A stretch of DNA of 64,000 nt from an uncultured Eubacteriales bacterium (GTDB lineage Bacteria; Bacillota; Clostridia; Oscillospirales; Oscillospiraceae). A program made the position numbers and the translations under genes. Below the pieces are notes generated by a model. That model worked only from the letters and a program-made list of their open reading frames with translations. It did no database searches and was not told the DNA's origin. Below are positions 11,373 through 19,411 of this stretch, piece after piece; within the stretch, counting starts at the first letter, position 1, and the number at the start of each line of letters is the position of its first letter. The stretch covers positions 1 through 64,000 of the forward strand of contig ONGJ01000005.1 of NCBI GenBank assembly GCA_900317375.1. Direction: 5' to 3'.

Positions 11373-12170
11373 TCAGACCCCGATGCCTGCCAGATGCAGA
11401 CAGATATACGCCGTCGGGATCGAAAACAGCAGGCTGTCTGCCCGGTCCATCATGCCGCCGTGCCCGGGGATCAGGTCACTGAAATCCTTTGTCCCGATCA
11501 TGCGCTTGAGCAGCGACTCGGCCAGATCGCCGATCTGCCCCAGCGTGGATGCGACCAGCGCCGTGACGACGCAGACCCAGACCGGGATCTCGGGGAAAAG
11601 CTTCAGCACCCCGATCAGAAAACCGACCAGCACCGCGGCCGCTGCGCCGAAAACCGCGCCCTCGATCGACTTGTTCGGGCTGACCAGCGGCGCAAGCTTG
11701 TGCTTTCCGAACTTCGTTCCGCCCAGAAGCGCCGCGGTGTCGCAGGCCCAGGTCGAAAGGGCGCCGATGGCAAGCGACTGCAGCCAGATGTCGCCGACGC
11801 TGATCATCATCAGTACCCCGAACAGAAACCCTGGGTAGGCGAGCCCTGCCACCGTATAGATGGCGCCGTTGCCGGACACCTTTTTATGGACGATCCCCGA
11901 GAACATGGCCAGATAGACACCGCCCGTAAAGCAGGCAATATAACGGAGCGCCCCTGCATGCATGAGCGTCAGCGCGGCCTGCACCGCGATATATACATAC
12001 ATGACCCAGGCGGCGCAGTAAACATCCATCTTCTCCATGGCGCGGCTGTACTCATAGGAACAGAGAATGCCTGCCGCGCCGAAGAACAGGACGCGCGTGA
12101 TATCCGAAACAAAAACGCAGGTAATTACTATCGCAAGAAGGATCCCCGCCGATATCAAACGCTGCTTCAA
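11373..12170 (-). CDS. cdsA: Phosphatidate cytidylyltransferase (CDP-diglyceride synthase)
   Basis: The 265-residue, polytopic membrane protein makes CDP-diacylglycerol from phosphatidic acid and CTP, the branch point for acidic phospholipids. It contains about eight membrane segments. Family marks are SPNKSIEGAVFG near residue 183 and the C-terminal signature GTKDFSDLIPGHGGMMDRAD with the metal-binding aspartates, followed by DSLLFS. Length is normal (260-280). On the minus strand a ribosome site AAGGAGG stands before the ATG at 12170. In many Bacillota cdsA sits with uppS and dxr; here it is alone, convergent with the ATPase operon, followed by the 71-bp repeat. Codon use matches the neighbours. 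Confidence 0.95.
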   Translation of the reverse strand: MKQRLISAGILLAIVITCVFVSDITRVLFFGAAGILCSYEYSRAMEKMDVYCAAWVMYVYIAVQAALTLMHAGALRYIACFTGGVYLAMFSGIVHKKVSGNGAIYTVAGLAYPGFLFGVLMMISVGDIWLQSLAIGALSTWACDTAALLGGTKFGKHKLAPLVSPNKSIEGAVFGAAAAVLVGFLIGVLKLFPEIPVWVCVVTALVASTLGQIGDLAESLLKRMIGTKDFSDLIPGHGGMMDRADSLLFSIPTAYICLHLAGIGV

Positions 12171-12281
12171 GACCCGGCCTCCTTCCGTTTAACAGAATCG
12201 AAACACATACAAAACCATAGCATAAAAACTGCCGGCAGACAAGCCTTTTCTGAACCGTGCAGCCCTGCGGCCGCTTACTGC

Positions 12282-13097
12282 TCAGCGCTTTTCCTCATCC
12301 GCTTCCGTCTCGCGCTTTTCATTCGGGAACTTCTGCCGCCCGTCTGCAAAGAGGTAATACCGGCGTTTCTTCCTTGTCCGGCCGCCGAACTCGATGGCGT
12401 CCACCGGGCAGACCCCGATGCAGGACTGGCACTGGGTGCAGTGCCCCTGCCATTCCGGTCTCCCACCGCGCATGCGGATATTCACCGTCGGGCAAAGACT
12501 GGCGCAGGCCGCGCAGCCGATACAGTTGTCCTTCACGTAAAACCTGCGGTCGTGAACAAAGAGGCGGTAAAACAGACGGACGACAAACGGCGGGACTTCC
12601 CGCCCGGCGAAGCTGTCGCTGATGTCCCTGCCGGAGGAAATCTGCATCGCGATGCTTTCCACGAGCGGCATGGAGGAACGGATAATGGCAACGGCCTCAT
12701 CCGGCTCCGGCGCGCGGAACAGCGAGATATAGTTTTCCGGCATGCGTACCGATGCCAGACCCCGGAAGTTCAGGCCCAGCGTTTCACAGACCTGCGCGGC
12801 GCGTTTTCCGGCCTGACCGGTGCCGCTTCCGCAGGTGAGCACAAAGTACATGTCGCGGCTGTCCAGGAACCTGCTGTTCAGCAGGAACTCTTCCACCACC
12901 TTCGGCAGATTCCAGCAGTATGTGGGGCAGACGATGACAAACGGCCTTTCGGATGTATAGGCATAGCGGGCGTTATAGGGGTCCTGCCTGCGCTTGCGCA
13001 TCTCACGGTTCATGGAAACCAGCTCGTCCCCGCAGAAGCGGTTCAGCTCCTGCGCGGTATAGCGGCTGTTCCCGGTGCCTGTAAAATACAGAATCAT
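12282..13097 (-). CDS. EFR1-family flavodoxin-ferredoxin
   Basis: The 271-residue product fuses an N-terminal flavodoxin-like domain (ILYFTGTGNSRYTAQEL at residues 2-18, the FMN phosphate loop, and VIVCPTYCWNLP near 55) to a C-terminal ferredoxin domain with two four-cysteine sets, CIGCAACASLCP and CTQCQSCIGVCP, each able to hold a [4Fe-4S] cluster. This is the arrangement of the EFR1 family common in anaerobic Clostridia, thought to carry electrons between flavin and iron-sulfur partners; the partner here is unknown. The tail is highly charged. ATG 13097 matches the usual family N-terminus; a TTG at 13109 is in frame and could add four residues. It is divergent from the DUF853 ATPase gene. 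Confidence 0.88.
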   Translation of the reverse strand: MILYFTGTGNSRYTAQELNRFCGDELVSMNREMRKRRQDPYNARYAYTSERPFVIVCPTYCWNLPKVVEEFLLNSRFLDSRDMYFVLTCGSGTGQAGKRAAQVCETLGLNFRGLASVRMPENYISLFRAPEPDEAVAIIRSSMPLVESIAMQISSGRDISDSFAGREVPPFVVRLFYRLFVHDRRFYVKDNCIGCAACASLCPTVNIRMRGGRPEWQGHCTQCQSCIGVCPVDAIEFGGRTRKKRRYYLFADGRQKFPNEKRETEADEEKR

Positions 13098-13180
13098 GCT
13101 CTCACTCAACTCTCTGCAGACTGAGCTTTATCATAGCATAGTTTTTTATGCACGGCAACCGCATACAGCCGATTTTTTTG

Positions 13181-13209
13181 TTGTTTTAGAGACAAAGCTG
13201 TGTTATAGT
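13181..13209 (+). promoter_or_regulatory. Candidate promoter of the DUF853 ATPase gene
   Basis: TTGTTT (13181-13186) and TATAGT (13204-13209) with a 17-base spacer, 72 bases before the start codon. The -35 is weak. Confidence 0.45.
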
Positions 13210-13280
13210 GTGTTCAGGATATCGGGGGTGCAGCCGCGGCATACCCCAAGATACAGTTTGCGGCAGATGGGAGAATTCTT

Positions 13281-15014
13281 ATGTACAGAGACGGAAAAAT
13301 ATATCTTGCAAAATCCGGTGAGGAAGAGCTTTTCCTGCTTCCCGAGATGGCCAACCGCCACGGCTTGATCGCCGGCGCGACCGGGACCGGTAAAACCGTT
13401 ACCATGAAGGTCATGGCTGAGTCGTTCTCCGATATGGGCGTGCCCGTGTTCCTCGCGGACGTCAAGGGCGATCTTTCGGGCATGTGCATGCCCGGCAAGG
13501 ACTCCGAAAACATGCAGGAGCGCATTGTGCGCTTCGGCCTGCAGGAGGACTTTGCCTTCAAATCCTTCCCGACCAGGTTCTGGGATATTTTCGGCGAGGT
13601 CGGCCTTCCCGTACGTGTCACGGTCTCTGAGATGGGCCCGACGCTTCTGGCACGGCTTCTCCGCCTGACCGAGATTCAGCAGGGTGTTCTCAATATCGTC
13701 TTCCGTGTGGCCGATGACCACGGCCTTCTGCTTCTTGACCTGAAGGACCTGCGTTCGATGCTGCAGTTTGTCGGCGATAACCGCGAAGAGTTCACCACCA
13801 TGTACGGCAACGTCTCCGCCGCCTCCATCGGCGCCATCCAGCGTGCCCTGCTCCAGTTCGAGCAGGAGGGGGGAGAGCTCTTTTTCGGTGAGCCTGCGCT
13901 CGACATACATGACTGGATGCGCACCGGCCCCGAGGGCAGAGGCTATATCAACATTCTGTCCTCCCGCCGCCTGATTCAGAGCCCAACCGTCTATGCGACC
14001 TTCCTGCTCTGGATGATGACCGAACTGTTTGAAAAGCTGCCTGAGGTCGGCGACCTTGCCAAGCCCCGCATGGTCTTTTTCTTTGACGAGGCGCATCTGC
14101 TCTTCAGCGACTGCCCGAAGGCCCTGGTCCAGAAAATCGTCCAGGTGGTAAAGCTGATCCGCTCGAAGGGTGTCGGCATCTATTTCGTCACGCAGAGCCC
14201 CACCGACATCCCCAACGATGTCCTGGCCCAGCTCTCCAACCGCGTCCAGCATGCCCTGCGCGCCTACACCCCGGCCGAGCAGAAGTCCGTCACCGCCGCG
14301 GCCAAGGGCTTCCGCGTGAATCCGGCCTTTGACACCAAGACCGCCCTGACCGAGCTCGGTGTCGGCGAGGCCCTGGTCAGCTTCCTGGATGAGGACGGCA
14401 TCCCCTCCATCGTCCACCGCGCCTTCATTCTTCCGCCGGAGAGCCTGATGGGCATTGCCGACGAGACCGCCGTACAGCGGCACATCGCCTCCGACGAATT
14501 TGAATACAAATACCGTGAGGCCGTTGACCGCGAGTCGGCTTTTGAGATCATCACCAAGGCGAATGAAGAGCTTGAGGCCCAGCGCATTCTTGCCATGCAG
14601 GAGCTCGAGGCCGAAAAGCAGCGTCTCAAGGAAGAGGCCGAAGCGCTGAAACAGCAGCAGAAGGAAGAGATGGCTGCGCAGAGAGCCGCCGAAAAGGCTG
14701 CCGCCGCTGCCGAGAAGGCCGCCGAAAGAGAGGCGCTGGCAGCTCAGAAAGCGGCGGAAAAGGAAGCTGCAGCTGCCGAGAAGGCTGCCCAGCTCGCGGC
14801 CGCCAAGAAAAAGAAAACGGCCGAGGCCGCCGCTGCTGCCGCCACGGCCACGGTGATGCGTGCCGTGAGCACCAACATCGTCAACACGGTGCTGGGCGGA
14901 AAGAAGACCAGCGCCAAGACCATTGCCAAGCGTGCCGCCACCAATGCCCTGAGCTCTGTGATGCGCAACGGCTCCAGCTCCATTGTACGCGGTCTCTTCG
15001 GCAACATCAAGTAA
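13281..15014 (+). CDS. HerA/YjgR-type ATPase (DUF853 family)
   Basis: The 577-residue protein has a Walker A loop GATGTGKT at residues 32-39 and a Walker B strand MVFFFDEAHLLF near 264-275, in the order of the DUF853 (YjgR) family, which belongs to the HerA/FtsK branch of P-loop ATPases. VFLADVKGDLSGM, NILSSRRLIQSP and FVTQSPTDIPNDVLAQLSNR are typical family stretches; the last resembles sensor motifs of HerA helicases. The biochemical role of YjgR is not established. Residues from about 425 to 535 form an alanine, glutamate and lysine rich coiled coil (repeats of AEKAAA type), followed by a tail with many small residues. GGGAG stands seven bases before the ATG. It is monocistronic, ending in a strong hairpin. 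Confidence 0.88.
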   Translation: MYRDGKIYLAKSGEEELFLLPEMANRHGLIAGATGTGKTVTMKVMAESFSDMGVPVFLADVKGDLSGMCMPGKDSENMQERIVRFGLQEDFAFKSFPTRFWDIFGEVGLPVRVTVSEMGPTLLARLLRLTEIQQGVLNIVFRVADDHGLLLLDLKDLRSMLQFVGDNREEFTTMYGNVSAASIGAIQRALLQFEQEGGELFFGEPALDIHDWMRTGPEGRGYINILSSRRLIQSPTVYATFLLWMMTELFEKLPEVGDLAKPRMVFFFDEAHLLFSDCPKALVQKIVQVVKLIRSKGVGIYFVTQSPTDIPNDVLAQLSNRVQHALRAYTPAEQKSVTAAAKGFRVNPAFDTKTALTELGVGEALVSFLDEDGIPSIVHRAFILPPESLMGIADETAVQRHIASDEFEYKYREAVDRESAFEIITKANEELEAQRILAMQELEAEKQRLKEEAEALKQQQKEEMAAQRAAEKAAAAAEKAAEREALAAQKAAEKEAAAAEKAAQLAAAKKKKTAEAAAAAATATVMRAVSTNIVNTVLGGKKTSAKTIAKRAATNALSSVMRNGSSSIVRGLFGNIK

Positions 15015-15022
15015 ACATCATC

Positions 15023-15053
15023 ATCCCCCCGCCGTTTAAGCGGGGGGATTTGC
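15023..15053. terminator. Bidirectional terminator between DUF853 ATPase and hypothetical gene
   Basis: ATCCCCCCGC and GCGGGGGGAT pair over 10 bases around a seven-base loop, with TTTGCTCTT after. It sits between two convergent genes and can serve both strands. Confidence 0.85.
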
Positions 15054-15056
15054 TCT

Positions 15057-15383
15057 TCATGCCGGTTCGTAGCTTTTCCCGGTCTCCATGCCGTTCTCGT
15101 CGTAGTCGATATCTTCCATCAGCGCCGGGTCGACTCTGCTGCGCTTCTTTATCGTCATACCCTTGCCCTGCAGGTTGAAAACCCAGATTTTATAGCCCGG
15201 ATAATCCGGGTCCGGCTTCCGGAAAACGGCGGTTTCATTCAGCCGGCAGAATTTTGCGCGCCCCTCCGGCGTATCCAGCAGGTCGCCGGGTCCGTTATAG
15301 TAAAGCGGGTCCTGTGCGGCCTGCTTTTTAAATTCTTCCCAGTTTTCATCGAGGGCGTTCATCACGTCGTTCGGCTGCAGCAT
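15057..15383 (-). CDS. Conserved-looking hypothetical protein, 108 residues
   Basis: I do not recognise this acidic, soluble protein. The start at 15383 has a good ribosome site (AGGAG about eight bases upstream on the minus strand), which makes it a real gene rather than a chance frame. It begins MLQPNDVMNALDENWEEFKK, has a central aromatic stretch FRKPDPDYPGYKIWVFNLQG and an acidic tail ending KSYEPA. There is no signal peptide, membrane segment, cysteine pair or nucleotide loop. It ends four bases after the hairpin it shares with the DUF853 gene and is divergent from the first degV-like gene. No function is proposed. Confidence 0.7.
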   Translation of the reverse strand: MLQPNDVMNALDENWEEFKKQAAQDPLYYNGPGDLLDTPEGRAKFCRLNETAVFRKPDPDYPGYKIWVFNLQGKGMTIKKRSRVDPALMEDIDYDENGMETGKSYEPA

Positions 15384-15483
15384 GTTTCATACGCTCCTTT
15401 GACCATGTTTCGCTTTTCTCTTATTATCTGCGATTTCCGGCAAAAAAGCAAGCGGTTTCTGACAATTGTTTATCATTAGGCAA

Positions 15484-15512
15484 TAGACAGAACGGCGCTG
15501 TCATGCTATAAT
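15484..15512 (+). promoter_or_regulatory. Candidate promoter of the degV-like pair
   Basis: TAGACA (15484-15489) and TATAAT (15507-15512) with a 17-base spacer, 44 bases before the TTG start of the first DegV protein. Confidence 0.7.
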
Positions 15513-15555
15513 CCCTTTGTTTGGCAATCCGTGCAGCATGGAGGAGGAAACCGCT

Positions 15556-16404
15556 TTGACACAGTCTGTTGTTATTACTTCCGACAGCACCTGCGACCTC
15601 TCGCAGGAGCTTTTGGACCGCTATGACATTCCGGTGATCCCGCTGACCATCACCCTCGGCGAGGATACCTTTTTGGACGGCAGCAACTTTACCCCGCTCG
15701 ATATGTATGCCCGCTATAAACAGGACGGTACACTGCCCAAGACATCGGCCCCGAGTGTGCAGGAATTCCTCGACTTCTTCTCTCAGTTTACCGAGAAGGG
15801 CTGCGAGGTCGTCCATCTTGACATCAGCTCTGAGCTCTCCAACACCTATAATGCCGCCTGCATGGCGGCGGAAGAGCTCGGTCATGTCCATGTGGTGGAT
15901 TCCAGGATGCTTTCCACCGGCGTCGGCCTGCTGGCAATCGAGGGGGCGGAATGCCGTGACCGCGGCATGGGTGCGCAGGAGATTGCCGAGCATCTGCGCG
16001 GCCTCACCGGCAAGGTTCAGACCAGCTTCGTTCTGGATACCCTCCAGTTCATGTGGAAGGGCGGGCGCTGCTCGGCGGTTTCGGCGCTGGGGGCCAACCT
16101 GCTCTCGCTGAAGCCCGGCCTGGAGATGAAGGACGGCAAGCTCGGCGTCTATAAGAAGTATCGCGGCAATATCAAAACTGTCTATAAGCAGTATGTGAAA
16201 GAGCGTCTGCAAGGACGCAGGGTCCGCCCCGGCCATGTCTTTATAACCGAATCCGGCGAGGTGGACGATGCCGTTCTGGAGGAAATCTTTGCCCTCGTGC
16301 GCGAGACGATCCCGGTGCAGGAAATCCATCACACCCTGGCCGGCTGCACGGTTTCCACCCACTGCGGGCCCAAAACCCTCGGCATCCTGTTCATCGAGGA
16401 ATAA
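15556..16404 (+). CDS. DegV family fatty-acid-binding protein
   Basis: The 282-residue protein opens with VVITSDSTCDLSQELLDRYD, the DegV signature whose serine region binds a fatty-acid carboxylate. A second region, LDISSELSNTYNAACMAA, is the family's S-x-x-S-x-T-x-x-A motif, and FMWKGGRCSAVSALGANLLS is the conserved C-terminal R-G-G/C-R element. DegV (FakB) proteins present bound fatty acids to the kinase FakA for phosphorylation and entry into phospholipid synthesis; FakA is not in this window. The start is TTG 15556, since GGAGGAGG lies just upstream; an in-frame ATG at 15538 falls before the ribosome site. It is followed after 21 bases by a second degV-like gene, so they probably form an operon. 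Confidence 0.9.
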   Translation: MTQSVVITSDSTCDLSQELLDRYDIPVIPLTITLGEDTFLDGSNFTPLDMYARYKQDGTLPKTSAPSVQEFLDFFSQFTEKGCEVVHLDISSELSNTYNAACMAAEELGHVHVVDSRMLSTGVGLLAIEGAECRDRGMGAQEIAEHLRGLTGKVQTSFVLDTLQFMWKGGRCSAVSALGANLLSLKPGLEMKDGKLGVYKKYRGNIKTVYKQYVKERLQGRRVRPGHVFITESGEVDDAVLEEIFALVRETIPVQEIHHTLAGCTVSTHCGPKTLGILFIEE

Positions 16405-16425
16405 GGCGAAAGGATCCGGGGAACC

Positions 16426-17310
16426 ATGAGTTATATTTTAAGCTGCTGCTCTACGGCGGATCTCAGCAAAGAGCATTTTGAATCGCGGGACATTCACTAT
16501 ATCTGCTTCCATTATCAGATCGACGGCGAGGATTATCCGGACGATCTGGGCCAGAGCATCCCCTTTGACGTGTTTTATGAGCGCATGAAAAACGGCGCCG
16601 ACACCAAAACCGCTCAGGTCAGCGTGGGGGAGTATGTCGACTATTTTACCCCCTTCCTGGACGAGGGCAGGGATATCATCCATGTCAGCCTTTCCTCCGG
16701 CATCTCGGGCACGGTCAATGCCGCACGCAATGCCGCGGTGATTCTGCATGAGCGTTATCCCGACCGCAAGATCTTTATTATCGACTCGCTCGGCGCTTCC
16801 TCCGGCTACGGCCTGCTTATGGACACCGCCGCCACGCTGCGCGACGCGGGCATGTCGCTGGACGATCTGGCAGAGTGGATCGAGGCAAACAAGCTGAAGC
16901 TGCACCACTGGTTCTTCTCAACGGACCTCACGTTCTTCGTCCGCGGCGGGCGCATTTCGAAAACCGCTGCCGTTTTCGGCGGCCTTCTGGAAATCTGCCC
17001 CCTGATGAACATGGATAACCTCGGCCGGCTGATTCCCAGATACAAGATCCGCACCAAGAAAAAGGTCATCCGTGAGATCGTGAAGATGATGGAACGCTAT
17101 GCCCGGGGCGGCCTGGATTATGACGGCAAGTGCTACATCTCGATGTCCGCCTGCTATGATGATGCCCGTGCCGTCGCCGACCTGGTGGAAAGATGCTTTC
17201 CCAGACTGAACGGCAGGGTGGTCATCAACAGCATCGGCACCACCATCGGCTCGCACACCGGTCCCGGTACCGTCGCCCTCTTCTTCTGGGGCAGCGAGCG
17301 TACCGACTGA
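16426..17310 (+). CDS. DegV family protein, second copy
   Basis: A 294-residue DegV paralogue. The N-terminal motif is altered: CCSTADLSKEHFESRDIHYI keeps S-T-A-D-L but has two cysteines where the usual T-D occurs. VSLSSGISGTVNAARNAAVI holds the S-S-G-x-S-G-T-x-N/x-S-A ligand motif, and FFVRGGRISKTAAVFGGLLE is the conserved RGGRIS element. It is longer and clearly different in sequence from the upstream copy, so the two may prefer different fatty acids, as FakB1 and FakB2 do in Staphylococcus (inference). GAAAGGA precedes the ATG by about 13 bases. The unit ends at a terminator shared with the convergent GntR regulator. Confidence 0.88.
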   Translation: MSYILSCCSTADLSKEHFESRDIHYICFHYQIDGEDYPDDLGQSIPFDVFYERMKNGADTKTAQVSVGEYVDYFTPFLDEGRDIIHVSLSSGISGTVNAARNAAVILHERYPDRKIFIIDSLGASSGYGLLMDTAATLRDAGMSLDDLAEWIEANKLKLHHWFFSTDLTFFVRGGRISKTAAVFGGLLEICPLMNMDNLGRLIPRYKIRTKKKVIREIVKMMERYARGGLDYDGKCYISMSACYDDARAVADLVERCFPRLNGRVVINSIGTTIGSHTGPGTVALFFWGSERTD

Positions 17311-17325
17311 AACACAGTATAACAA

Positions 17326-17355
17326 ATCCCGCGGCTCCGCCGCGGGATGATTTTT
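17326..17355. terminator. Bidirectional terminator between degV pair and gntR-type gene
   Basis: ATCCCGCGGC and GCCGCGGGAT pair perfectly around TCC, with GATTTTTATTT after on the + strand and an A-rich flank on the other side. Confidence 0.9.
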
Positions 17356-18082
17356 ATTTCAGTGACGAGAAGGGGTCACGCTGGTCGCCTGACAGGCTTG
17401 TAAAGTTCAGGCTCTCCGCAATATGCTGAGACATGGCCTGCTTTGCCATCTCCGGCAGGCGCATCCGAATCGCCGAGACCACCGCCGTGTGGTTATAGCG
17501 CACGCTGGCAAGCCACGGGTTGTTATCGTTGCTGACCCGCGCGATAAACTCCAGCATGGAGGCCTGATACCGCGTGAGGTAGGGGACAAGCTGGTCATAG
17601 GAACGCTTCAGATAGGTGTTGCCGCAGAAATCGATGATCATCCGGTGAAAGGGCATGTCCGTGTCCTTCATGCCGCGGATGTCGTGCATGATGACGCTGT
17701 CGCGGAAGGCGTCCGCCAGCCTGGTCAGCTCCCGTATGGTTTCATCCTCCGCGTTGTAGGCACAGAGATAGGCGGCCTCGCTCTCGATGGCGTCGCGCAC
17801 CTGATACAGGCTGATCATGTCCGGCAGACTCAGATCCAGTACAAAGCTGCCCTGCTGATCCGGCGGGTTGACCACAAAGCCCATCTCGGCAAGGCTTCCG
17901 ACCGCCTCCGAGACCGGCGTGCGCGAAATGCCCAGCGCCGCGGCCAGCTGATTGACATTCAGCCTTGTCCCGGGCGGGATCTTCAGGCTGATGATATCGT
18001 CGTACAGCATCTGCACGACCAGGTCCTTCAGCTTGGCGTCCGGATGCTCTTCAATCTGGCGGTTCAGGGTATATCGATCCAT
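17354..18082 (-). CDS. GntR family transcriptional regulator, FadR/FCD subfamily
   Basis: The 242-residue protein has an N-terminal winged helix (LKDLVVQMLYDDIISLKIPP, then LNVNQLAAALGISRTPVSEA as recognition helix, residues about 40-65) and a C-terminal FCD helical bundle. The FCD metal/ligand site residues are visible: D and H in DTDMPFHRMI, H in RYNHTAVVSAI and H in SQHIAESL. Such regulators respond to small organic acids or acyl compounds; the ligand here is unknown. I use ATG 18082, nine bases after GGGAG; the GTG at 18091 touches that ribosome site. It converges on the degV pair and is divergent from a DUF975 gene, either of which could be its target (inference). No operator palindrome was obvious. 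Confidence 0.9.
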   Translation of the reverse strand: MDRYTLNRQIEEHPDAKLKDLVVQMLYDDIISLKIPPGTRLNVNQLAAALGISRTPVSEAVGSLAEMGFVVNPPDQQGSFVLDLSLPDMISLYQVRDAIESEAAYLCAYNAEDETIRELTRLADAFRDSVIMHDIRGMKDTDMPFHRMIIDFCGNTYLKRSYDQLVPYLTRYQASMLEFIARVSNDNNPWLASVRYNHTAVVSAIRMRLPEMAKQAMSQHIAESLNFTSLSGDQRDPFSSLK

Positions 18083-18215
18083 GTCTCTCACTCCCTTTGC
18101 TTCATTGTATCGCGAATCTTCCCGGCGGGCAAGCCGGAATTTTTACAATTCCTTCTCTTTCTTTCTATCCCTCTGAGGTATAATCAAAATATCAGGATAA
18201 ACAGAGGTGGTTTTC

Positions 18216-18938
18216 ATGATCATAGACAGAACGGCGGTCAAGCTGCAGGCCAAACAGCTGATCCGCGAGTCGCAGCCCAGCATGCTGACGGCGGCGCTCC
18301 TTTATACGCTGCTGACGGCGCTCATCGGCTGGCTTTCCCTCCGCCTGACGGGCGTGGATACGAACACGATGAACGAGATGCTCCAATTGGCTTCTGAAGG
18401 CAATTCCGAGGCCGTCATGGAGATGATGACCAGAGCAACGCCCAGTGCCGGCGCCAGCCTGATTGACTCGCTGCTCCGCCTGGCGATGGCTGTCGTCGGG
18501 GTCGGCTTCTCCCTTTTCGTCATGAACTCTGTGCGCCGCAGCCAGCCGGCCCTCGGCAATCTCCTGGACGGCTTCGGCATGTTCCCGCGGGTCCTTTTCC
18601 TGATCATCCTTCAGATCGTCTTGATCTTCCTCTGGTCTCTGCTTCTGGTGATCCCCGGTATCGTTGCCGCCTATCGCTACAGCTTCGCGGTCTATGTGAT
18701 GATCGACCATCCCGAGATGAGCGCCATGGACTGCCTGCGCGAGTCCAAGCGGCTCACCACCGGCTATAAGCGGCAGCTCTTCCTGCTGGACCTGTCCTTT
18801 ATCCTCTGGTTCCTCCTGACGATGATCCCGATTATCGGCTATATCGCCCAGGTATATGTCACACCCTACATGGAAAGCGCCAGGGTCCTCTATTATGAAC
18901 AGATTCGCGCCCTGCAGGGCGGCAGCACAGCAGCATAA
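18216..18938 (+). CDS. DUF975 family integral membrane protein
   Basis: This 240-residue protein has about five membrane helices and the DUF975 features: an N-terminal amphipathic KLQAKQLIRE stretch, a central LLVIPGIVAAYRYSFAVYVM element with the conserved PGI-x-A-x-R-Y core near 150, and AMDCLRESKRLTTGYKRQLF. The function of DUF975 proteins is not known. I chose ATG 18216 over GTG 18207, because AGAGGTGG at 18201-18210 is then correctly spaced. A TATAAT (18179-18184) lies 32 bases upstream but without a good -35. The region between residues 45 and 80, rich in M and E, is poorly conserved-looking and may be an extracytoplasmic loop. Confidence 0.85.
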   Translation: MIIDRTAVKLQAKQLIRESQPSMLTAALLYTLLTALIGWLSLRLTGVDTNTMNEMLQLASEGNSEAVMEMMTRATPSAGASLIDSLLRLAMAVVGVGFSLFVMNSVRRSQPALGNLLDGFGMFPRVLFLIILQIVLIFLWSLLLVIPGIVAAYRYSFAVYVMIDHPEMSAMDCLRESKRLTTGYKRQLFLLDLSFILWFLLTMIPIIGYIAQVYVTPYMESARVLYYEQIRALQGGSTAA

Positions 18939-18988
18939 GACGGCTGGGACGCATATAAAATCTTAAAACGATAGGCGAGAAGACGCGA

Positions 18989-19036
18989 GGGACGGAGAAA
19001 TGATCAGAAGACGATTCGGTCATTTCAGACCGTCCC
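18989..19036 (+). repeat. GGGACGG-type REP-like hairpin / terminator
   Basis: GGGACGG (18989-18995) pairs with CCGTCCC (19030-19036), and inside it AAATGA pairs with TCATTT, so nearly the whole 48 bases can fold. It lies 50 bases after the DUF975 gene and is followed by TTTG, so it may also stop transcription. It belongs to the GGGACG family seen elsewhere in the window. The ends share the core GGGACGGTCTG on the minus strand. Confidence 0.6.
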
Positions 19037-19411
19037 TTTGCATTGCTTTTCGAAGCTGGCAGCATGGTGCTTGTCAAGCCCGTTTTTTCCGGCACATGAG
19101 AACTCCGTCCCGATGACTTTTCTTATGCGAATAAAGACTGATTTTGAGAATACCGCAAAATTGCATCACTATTTTCGCAAATTTCTGCGGTTTTTGACGC
19201 CTTTATTGACGCTTCTTATGTTATATTGTTTTTATCCTGAGAGAAGTATACCGTTTTTTCATGAACAATTGGTCAATATTTATGGTTTTACAGGCCGGAT
19301 TACTTGAATATTCGGTATTACCGTGTTAGAATTATTTGATTTTAAATCGTTTGAATTTCGGATTTCACACCGGTTCTTCTTTTTGAATCTCGGAAAGGGC
19401 AGGATTTGATT
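19037..19411 (+). promoter_or_regulatory. A+T-rich leader and candidate promoter of the LPKTG surface protein gene
   Basis: This gene-free stretch of about 375 bases is markedly A+T-rich compared with the flanks. TTGACG (19194-19199) and TATGTT (19217-19222) have a 17-base spacer and point toward the surface protein, which would leave a leader of about 180 bases. The stretch GCAAATTTCTGCGG and several T runs occur before it, but I see no firm riboswitch or other structure. An 89-codon frame at 19038-19307 lacks a ribosome site and is not called. Confidence 0.35.

Noticed and set aside
19038..19307. An 89-codon frame upstream of the LPKTG protein
   Set aside because: No ribosome site, odd composition, and it overlaps the A+T-rich promoter region.
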